A DNA stretch of 61,875 nt. Origin: Hyphomonas sp. (GTDB lineage Bacteria; Pseudomonadota; Alphaproteobacteria; Caulobacterales; Hyphomonadaceae). The stretch covers positions 1-61,875 of the forward strand of contig PACZ01000037.1 of assembly GCA_002700305.1 (NCBI GenBank), given 5' to 3'. Below the pieces are notes generated by a model. The model made no database searches. It was not told where the DNA came from and saw only the letters and a list, made by a program, of their open reading frames with translations. A program made the translations under genes and the position numbers. How positions within the stretch are numbered: position 1 is the stretch's first letter; the number at the start of each line of letters is the position of its first letter. Below, piece after piece: positions 56,909 to 61,875 of this stretch.

Positions 56909-58090
56909 TTAACGGCTGAGTTCTTTCATCGCCTCATCAAGACCGCCCAGTGTCAGCTCGAACATGCGCTGCGGACCGATCAGCTCACGGATCAACTTGA
57001 TGGAGCCGGTATATTCCCAGGCGCCTTCCTTGACTGGATTCAGCCAGACAAGGTTCGGATATCGCTCGACAAAACGCTGGATCCAGAGACCGCCGGCCTC
57101 GTCGTTCCAGTGCTCGACCGAGCCGCCGGCATAGGTGATCTCATAAGGGCTCATCGTGGCATCGCCAACGATGATGACCTTGTAGTCCGACGGATACTTG
57201 TTCAGCACATCCCAGGTCGGGATGCGGTTGTTCATACGCCGGCGATTGTCCTTCCACAGGCCTTCATAGGGGCAGTTGTGGAAGTAGTAGTATTCGAGGT
57301 TCTTGATCTCGGACCGTGCCGCGGAGAACAGCTCCTCCATCACGCGCACATAAGGGTCCATGGATCCGCCGACATCCAGCAGCAGTAGGACCGAAACCGT
57401 ATTACGCTTTTCCGGGCGCATCTCGATGTCGAGATAGCCTTTGCGGGCGGTGTTGTTGATGGTGCCGTCCAGGTCCAGCTCGTCCGGTGCGCCCTTGCGG
57501 GCCCATTTGCGCAGGCGCTTCATCGCGACCTTGATATTGCGCGTGCCAAGCTCGACGCTGTCGTCGTAATTCTTGAATTCGCGCTTGTCCCACACCTTCA
57601 CGGCGCGGCGGTGGCGGGATTTCTCCTGGCCGATCCGCACGCCTTCCGGATTGTAGCCATTGGCTCCGAAAGGGGAGGTGCCGCCCGTGCCGATCCACTT
57701 GTTGCCGCCTTCGTGGCGCTTCTTCTGTTCCTCAAGACGCTGCTTCAGCGTCTCCATCAGTTTCTCGAAGCCGCCCATGGCCTCGATCTCGTCCATCTCT
57801 TCCTTGGTCAGGAATTTCTCGGTCATCTTGCGCAGCCATTCCTCGGGGATGTCCTGCACGTCCACCGCATCCGCCAGGGAATCGAGCCCCTTGAAGACGT
57901 GGGAGAAAACCTTGTCGAACTTGTCGATATTCCGTTCGTCCTTCACCAGCGCGGCGCGGGAGAGATAGTAGAAGTCCTCGACATCCATATCGATGACTTT
58001 CTCGTCCATCGCTTCCATCAGCATCAGGTATTCCTTCAGCGTGACGGGCACTTTTGCTTCGCGTAACTGGTTGAAGAAATTGAGGAACAT
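56909..58090 (-). CDS. VWA domain protein (CoxE-like), MoxR partner
   Basis: Cytosolic protein of 393 residues. The N-terminal helical part (FFNQLREAKVPVTLKEYLMLMEAM) is followed by a charged, coiled segment and a von Willebrand factor A domain from about residue 230. Its metal-site motif is DVGGS (239-243), with Gly in place of the usual first Ser, as in the CoxE-like branch. Such proteins work with MoxR AAA+ ATPases in metal-cofactor insertion or complex assembly. A MoxR gene lies 2.5 kb away on the same strand rather than adjacent. Confidence 0.9.
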   Translation of the reverse strand: MFLNFFNQLREAKVPVTLKEYLMLMEAMDEKVIDMDVEDFYYLSRAALVKDERNIDKFDKVFSHVFKGLDSLADAVDVQDIPEEWLRKMTEKFLTKEEMDEIEAMGGFEKLMETLKQRLEEQKKRHEGGNKWIGTGGTSPFGANGYNPEGVRIGQEKSRHRRAVKVWDKREFKNYDDSVELGTRNIKVAMKRLRKWARKGAPDELDLDGTINNTARKGYLDIEMRPEKRNTVSVLLLLDVGGSMDPYVRVMEELFSAARSEIKNLEYYYFHNCPYEGLWKDNRRRMNNRIPTWDVLNKYPSDYKVIIVGDATMSPYEITYAGGSVEHWNDEAGGLWIQRFVERYPNLVWLNPVKEGAWEYTGSIKLIRELIGPQRMFELTLGGLDEAMKELSR

Positions 58091-58212
58091 GGGGATGTCT
58101 CACTTTAGCCTGTCATAAACATAGCCCGCCTGCCGGCCTCTGTCCAAGATGACGTCACGCGAACTGCCTGCTCATCTTGCGTTCAGCTTTGGCCGGTTAG
58201 GCCTGTATCGGC

Positions 58213-58962
58213 ATGATGCGTGTCTTTTTCCTCTCCGTATTCGTGGTGTTCACCACCCCTGTTGCGGCGGCGATGCCCGGCTGCGCGGCAGGGCAGGAGG
58301 AGAAAGGCTGCATGATGCAGACGATCTGGGAGGCGACCGCCGGGTTCCCGGCCGACAAGCGGGATCGCCTGAAAACACTATTCCTGAACACCTTAGCGCT
58401 GAGTGGGGACAAAGCGCTGCTCGCGGAATGGGAGGGCAGGCTGGGCGGCGAGGCAGCGCCGCAGCCGCACTATCCCGACTATGTCCGTGAGCGGGCGGAA
58501 GCCGAGCTGCAGGAAGCTGATTGGAATCGCTTCCTGCAGCGGGCCCAGGCCGGGCTTCCGCCTTTCAATATCGGCCGTCCGGAGCTGATGGCTGCTGGTG
58601 CGCGCCTCGCGCCGGATGCAGTCACCCGCCGGCGTGTCACAGACGCAATGTTCGCGCTTGCCGGTCCGGCCCAGCCGGCCGCCCGGCCGCTCGAGAATTT
58701 CGAGCGCGGGGATTTCGGCCATGTGCTGAGCGAACTGGCGATGGAGACCTGCGATCTCGCCATGTTCGACCGGGCCGTTCAGCTGACGGTGGAGCCGGAC
58801 GGGCTGCGCTACGCCTTCTGGCGCGCCCGGATAACGGGAGACGCAGCGGCGCTCGCGGCGCGGGTGCGCGCCGGTGCCAGCCAGCCGCAGGACACTCGGC
58901 ACGTCCGGGAAGCGCTGGAAGGCTACGGCGCAATTCTTCAGCGAGGCTACTGTCCGGCTTGA
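58213..58962 (+). CDS. Exported protein of unknown function
   Basis: Protein of 249 residues with a signal peptide (FFLSVFVVFTTPVAAAMPG, cleavage after AAA) and an otherwise helical, Ala/Arg/Glu-rich chain that could contain TPR-like helical pairs (FLNTLALSGDKALLAEWEGRLGG and DAAALAARVRAGASQPQD). A CxxxxxxxxC pair near the N-terminus (about 24 and 33) may form a disulfide. No family is recognised. It lies between the VWA and MoxR genes on the opposite strand. Confidence 0.75.
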   Translation: MMRVFFLSVFVVFTTPVAAAMPGCAAGQEEKGCMMQTIWEATAGFPADKRDRLKTLFLNTLALSGDKALLAEWEGRLGGEAAPQPHYPDYVRERAEAELQEADWNRFLQRAQAGLPPFNIGRPELMAAGARLAPDAVTRRRVTDAMFALAGPAQPAARPLENFERGDFGHVLSELAMETCDLAMFDRAVQLTVEPDGLRYAFWRARITGDAAALAARVRAGASQPQDTRHVREALEGYGAILQRGYCPA

Positions 58963-58965
58963 TCC

Positions 58966-58989
58966 GGCGGCCTTTTTGGGAGTAGGCGG
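58966..58989 (+). repeat. Shared upstream element, copy 2
   Basis: GGCGGCCTTTTTGGGAGTAG plus GCGG, differing by one inserted T and one base from the element at 43761-43783. It begins four bases after the preceding stop and 42 bases before the next ATG. Confidence 0.5.
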
Positions 58990-59007
58990 GGGCAAGGAAA
59001 CGCCTGC

Positions 59008-59793
59008 ATGACCGAATTTGACGACAGAGACGATCTGGCTATGGCCACATCAACTGATGGTGACCCTGACGGCGATCCACCATCAGGTATTTCCGGCAAC
59101 AAGGAAGTCGGTGCGATTGCGCACCTCTACCGGGCGGAAGTCTATCGCTCGACCGTTTGGCGCCAGCGCCTCGACCAGACCACCAACTGGGCGGTGATCT
59201 CGACCGGTATTGGCCTGTCCGCCGCGTTTGCCTCAGAGCGTGCCTCGCCGTTCCCGATCGTGCTGGTCGGCGCCCTTTGCATCATGTTCCTGATGCTGGA
59301 GGCGCGGCGCTACCGCTTCTTCTATGTCTGGCGGTTCCGGGCGCGCGTGCTGGAAATTGCCTTCTACGTGCCGATGCTGCGCGGGGAGGGCGCGCGGATC
59401 CCGCTCGACCGGGGCACGGCCTTGTCAGATGACTATGTCAAACCGCAATACCGGATCTCGATGATCCGGTCGGTCGGCAGGCGCCTGCGCCGCAATTATG
59501 GCTGGATTTTCGCGATCCTCGGCGCGGCCTATTTCGCCAAGATCGCCATTCATCCGACCGATGTGGACAATTTCGCCCACTTCGTGCGCCGCGCGCATAT
59601 CGGACCAATTCCGGGTTGGGTGGCGCTGATCTGCGGTATCGCTTTCCATATTGGCTGGATCACGCTTGCTTGGAAAACCTGGTGGGACGAACGCACCGAC
59701 AAGACCAAGATGGCCGACTTCCTGAAAAGCCGCGAAGACGTCAACTTCCGCCCCCCGACGAAGGGCGTCACGCCCATGAAGGCGGACGACTGA
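59008..59793 (+). CDS. DUF2270 family membrane protein
   Basis: Membrane protein of 261 residues. An acidic, disordered N-terminus (about 1-30) precedes the DUF2270 region: AHLYRAEVYRSTVWRQRLDQTTNWAV, helices at about 63-100 (two close together), the conserved EARRYRFFYVWRFRARVLE, and two more helices near 170 and 210. The family has no known function. The start with AAGGAAACG upstream is accepted; an internal ATG at 59041 is possible. The lipoprotein gene converges on it. Confidence 0.87.
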   Translation: MTEFDDRDDLAMATSTDGDPDGDPPSGISGNKEVGAIAHLYRAEVYRSTVWRQRLDQTTNWAVISTGIGLSAAFASERASPFPIVLVGALCIMFLMLEARRYRFFYVWRFRARVLEIAFYVPMLRGEGARIPLDRGTALSDDYVKPQYRISMIRSVGRRLRRNYGWIFAILGAAYFAKIAIHPTDVDNFAHFVRRAHIGPIPGWVALICGIAFHIGWITLAWKTWWDERTDKTKMADFLKSREDVNFRPPTKGVTPMKADD

Positions 59794-59796
59794 AAA

Positions 59797-60558
59797 TCAG
59801 AGATCATCACTGGTGTCAGTGGCAATCGCGTCGAGCTGCTTTTGGCGCGCTGATATGTTGTCATATTCGTTGAGCATCACGACTGTCAGGAAGCGCTCAA
59901 ACTCGTCTGCAATCGATTCCGGATAGGTGACTCTCGCTTTCATCCGCCAGCCGGCATAATCGGCAAGCGCAAGGCCGGATTTCATCAATCGTCCATCACC
60001 GCCTTTGAAAGTGATCGCGTCAGCTTCGAAGCGGACCATGGTGTCCGGCTCTGTCAGGTTGAGAATGTCGGCTTCTTCGTGGATGGGGTGACGTGGTTTT
60101 ACGACCTGATCCATGAGGGCCTGCAATTCGTCGCCAACAGTCATGGGTGAGCGGTAGGCGTAGAGCGTCAGGATCGCGCCATCCCTGTCTTGATAGGTGC
60201 AGCCGACATCTTGCCCATCTCTTTTGTAGATCTGCGTATCCAGCAAGATCAGCTGCGACCAATTTTTTGGACAGGAGAGGCCGGATTGAATGTGGACTAC
60301 ATTGCCAGATGTATCGACGCTCAGGATTTCGTCATCCTCAAGCGGCTCAGGTTTAAGCGCTCCCGTTAGAGCGCCAAGAAGCGCCCCCATGGCGAGTTCT
60401 TCATCCGATGGGTTTTCATTTGGGTAAACAACCTGGCCCGTTTCGGCGTCGACGTAGATTGTCGCCTCATCGGTTGCTGCCTGTTCCGGTGCCGACGCGC
60501 AGCTCGTAAGCAAGGCAGCTGCGAGCAGTGCAGCTGGCCCTTTCCCGATGATCGACAT
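59797..60558 (-). CDS. Lipoprotein of unknown function
   Basis: Predicted lipoprotein of 253 residues with lipobox LLTSC (Cys20). The mature N-terminus is acidic (EATIYVDAETGQVVYPNENPSDEE). The central region has a Cys pair (SGLSCPKNW and VGCTYQDRD) and the end is helical and charged. No domain is recognised. AAGGAG eight bases before this ATG decides the start against the TTG at 60573. It lies 60 bases downstream of the MoxR gene on the same strand and may be read with it. Confidence 0.75.
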   Translation of the reverse strand: MSIIGKGPAALLAAALLTSCASAPEQAATDEATIYVDAETGQVVYPNENPSDEELAMGALLGALTGALKPEPLEDDEILSVDTSGNVVHIQSGLSCPKNWSQLILLDTQIYKRDGQDVGCTYQDRDGAILTLYAYRSPMTVGDELQALMDQVVKPRHPIHEEADILNLTEPDTMVRFEADAITFKGGDGRLMKSGLALADYAGWRMKARVTYPESIADEFERFLTVVMLNEYDNISARQKQLDAIATDTSDDL

Positions 60559-60619
60559 AGAATTCTCCTTCAATTTCAGGGAGAAGTCTGGGCGGTTCGT
60601 TGCGCTTTGTCGAGACTTA

Positions 60620-61495
60620 TCAGCCCGCAGGGCCGCGGCGGCCGCCGCCGGGGCCGTCCTGGCGGCGGGCGAGGAAGGCGAGGCGCTCGAAGAGGGCGAT
60701 GTCCTGCTCGTTTTTCAGAAGTGCGCCGTGCAGCGGCGGGGTCAGCCGCTCCGGGGCTTTCTCGCGCAGGGTTTCGAGGTCGATGTCCTCGTTCATCAGC
60801 AGTTTCAGCCAGTCGAGCAGCTCGCTGGTCGACGGCTTCTTCTTCACGCCCGGCAGTTCGCGCATCGCGTAGAAGGTCGTCAGCGCGTCCTTCACGAGCT
60901 TCTGCTTGATGCCCGGATAGTGAACATCGATGATTTCCTGCATCGTGTCTTCGTCCGGGAACTTGATGAAGTGGAAGAAGCAGCGGCGCAGGAAGGCGTC
61001 TGGCAGCTCTTTCTCATTATTCGAAGTGATGATCACGATCGGACGCTGCTTCGCCTTCACGGTTTCATCGGTTTCGTAGACATAGAACTCCATCCGGTCG
61101 AGTTCCTGCAAGAGGTCGTTCGGAAACTCGATGTCGGCCTTGTCGATCTCGTCGATCAGCAGCACAGGGCGCTTGTCGGCGGTGAACGCCTCCCACAGCT
61201 TGCCCTTCTTGATGTAGTTCTTGACGTCCTTGGCGCGCTCTTCGCCCATCTGGCCGTCGCGCAGGCGGGACACGGCATCATACTCATAGAGGCCCTGGTT
61301 CGCCTTGGTGGTAGACTTGATGTGCCACTCGATCAGCTCGCAGCCGAGGGCCTTGGCCACTTCGATGGCCAGCACGGTCTTGCCGGTGCCGGGCTCGCCT
61401 TTGACGAGCAGCGGGCGCTCCAGTGCAATGGCGGCGTTGACGGCCACGCGCAGGTCGTCAGTTGCCACATAGTTTTCAGTGCCTTCGAAACGCAT
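60620..61495 (-). CDS. MoxR-family AAA+ ATPase
   Basis: AAA+ ATPase of 291 residues. Walker A GEPGTGKT (33-40), Walker B VLLIDEIDKAD, sensor 1 IITSNNEKELPDAFLRRCFF with the arginine finger region, and the C-terminal helical lid are all present; the last 15 residues are Gly/Arg/Pro-rich. MoxR proteins act with VWA-domain partners as chaperones that activate or assemble metalloenzymes. The VWA gene of the window (56909) is the obvious partner although three genes lie between. The start ATG is the only one consistent with the family N-terminus. Confidence 0.95.
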   Translation of the reverse strand: MRFEGTENYVATDDLRVAVNAAIALERPLLVKGEPGTGKTVLAIEVAKALGCELIEWHIKSTTKANQGLYEYDAVSRLRDGQMGEERAKDVKNYIKKGKLWEAFTADKRPVLLIDEIDKADIEFPNDLLQELDRMEFYVYETDETVKAKQRPIVIITSNNEKELPDAFLRRCFFHFIKFPDEDTMQEIIDVHYPGIKQKLVKDALTTFYAMRELPGVKKKPSTSELLDWLKLLMNEDIDLETLREKAPERLTPPLHGALLKNEQDIALFERLAFLARRQDGPGGGRRGPAG

Positions 61496-61875
61496 GGGTG
61501 TGCCGTCCTTATCTGTCTTTCCTCCACAATAGGGAGTGCCCCGAAGGGAGCAAGCTCTGACGTGGCGGGAGGTGCGTTCCGCACTGCAGCACGGGTTTCA
61601 TTTTTCGCCCCCTCAAGCCTGTGGTAAACAGGATCTGCCATGCGCACGACCGCAGTGTCTCATGCTTCAGCGGAGTGCCGCACCGGTCCGGGCAGGTCTG
61701 ACCCCCTTTGGGTCAGGACAGGCCCGGGCCGATGCAGGACTTATGATCCAGAACCCTGTCGGGAATCGCGCGCATGGCACTTTTCCGTGCGGGATTGAGG
61801 CCGCCTCGCGCTAACGTGGAAAGTTCGTGAACCGGCAATCAAGCGTTAACGCCTTCCTGCGATTCTTTGCGAAAT
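61496..61875. other. Right-end intergenic region with a strong hairpin
   Basis: No gene is supported in the last 380 bases; the open frames are short shadows. It contains a long hairpin: CGGTCCGGGC (61684-61693) pairs with GCCCGGGCCG (61722-61731) with one G-U pair, and inside it CTGACCC (61698-61704) pairs with GGGTCAG (61710-61716) around a 5-base loop. No T run follows. It could be an RNA structure in the leader of a gene beyond the window, or an unlinked RNA. Confidence 0.4.

Noticed and set aside
1..61875. CRISPR arrays, insertion sequences, prophage, tRNA genes and common riboswitches
   Set aside because: None of their signatures was seen on either strand; absence is by reading only and a profile search could still find a divergent case.

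Overview
The window looks like chromosomal DNA of a GC-rich (by eye 60-65% GC) alphaproteobacterium, most likely of the Caulobacterales/Hyphomonadaceae type. The reasons are the enoyl-CoA hydratase-rpsT pair at the left end (next to dnaA in Caulobacter), the hisS-hisZ-hisG operon with short-form HisG, the argD, argF and hslO genes, and the carboxynorspermidine route to polyamines. Placement below order level is inference. There is no transposase, integrase, phage gene, CRISPR array, tRNA or 16S/23S rRNA. The only classical RNA gene recognised is rnpB.

Layout. 0-7.6 kb: a non-coding left end (probably dnaA upstream DNA), rpsT, enoyl-CoA hydratase, an ABC1/UbiB-type kinase, a cytochrome P450 divergent from a TetR gene and rubredoxin, a small exported protein, a CAAX-type membrane protease and a thioesterase. 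7.6-11.5 kb: the histidine operon hisS-hisZ-hisG, preceded by a 12-codon leader peptide with six consecutive His codons. 11.5-17.1 kb: argD with an S41-protease-like lipoprotein, cytochrome b561 divergent from a membrane-anchored LuxR-type regulator, a nitrilase-family amidohydrolase, and a YHYH/excalibur exported protein. 17.1-20.2 kb: a compact polyamine operon (carboxynorspermidine synthase, thioredoxin-like lipoprotein, nspC). 20.3-27.4 kb: a possibly Fur-controlled small protein, a GlsB-type membrane protein, argF, an MFS transporter, a radical SAM protein, yidD, hslO and pgsA. 27.6-36.3 kb: L,D-transpeptidase, NUDIX hydrolase, Ca2+/Na+ antiporter, an SDR and threonine aldolase in one run, TetR, a GDSL lipoprotein and hypotheticals. 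36.3-40.8 kb: rnpB, a phosphatase, a CHAD protein and a low-GC orphan gene flanked by inverted hairpin repeats. 41-52.5 kb: YihY, AmpD-like amidase, EamA and MFS transporters, a membrane protein-methyltransferase-DUF3445 operon, EVE protein, GmhB-like phosphatase, GNAT, LemA and DUF2207. 52.6-61.9 kb: a four-gene ester/acyl-CoA-like operon with tandem alpha/beta hydrolases, a DUF2165 protein, and a VWA (CoxE-like) gene separated from its MoxR ATPase partner by three unrelated genes.

How genes work together. The his genes charge tRNA-His and start histidine synthesis, so the His-rich leader would sense the product they share. argD and argF serve arginine synthesis but are 8 kb apart here; with hslO they look like a dispersed ancestral cluster. 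The polyamine operon holds both carboxynorspermidine enzymes around an exported thioredoxin-like protein. MoxR and the VWA protein probably form one chaperone-like module.

Most worth a second look: the His leader peptide, the orphan gene between inverted hairpin repeats (39172-40116), the thioredoxin-like lipoprotein in the polyamine operon, the radical SAM protein with a cysteine-rich tail, the Fur-box-like site before a 63-residue protein, a candidate small RNA after hisG, and a 28-residue membrane protein. All functions are inferred from sequence reading only; no database search was run.
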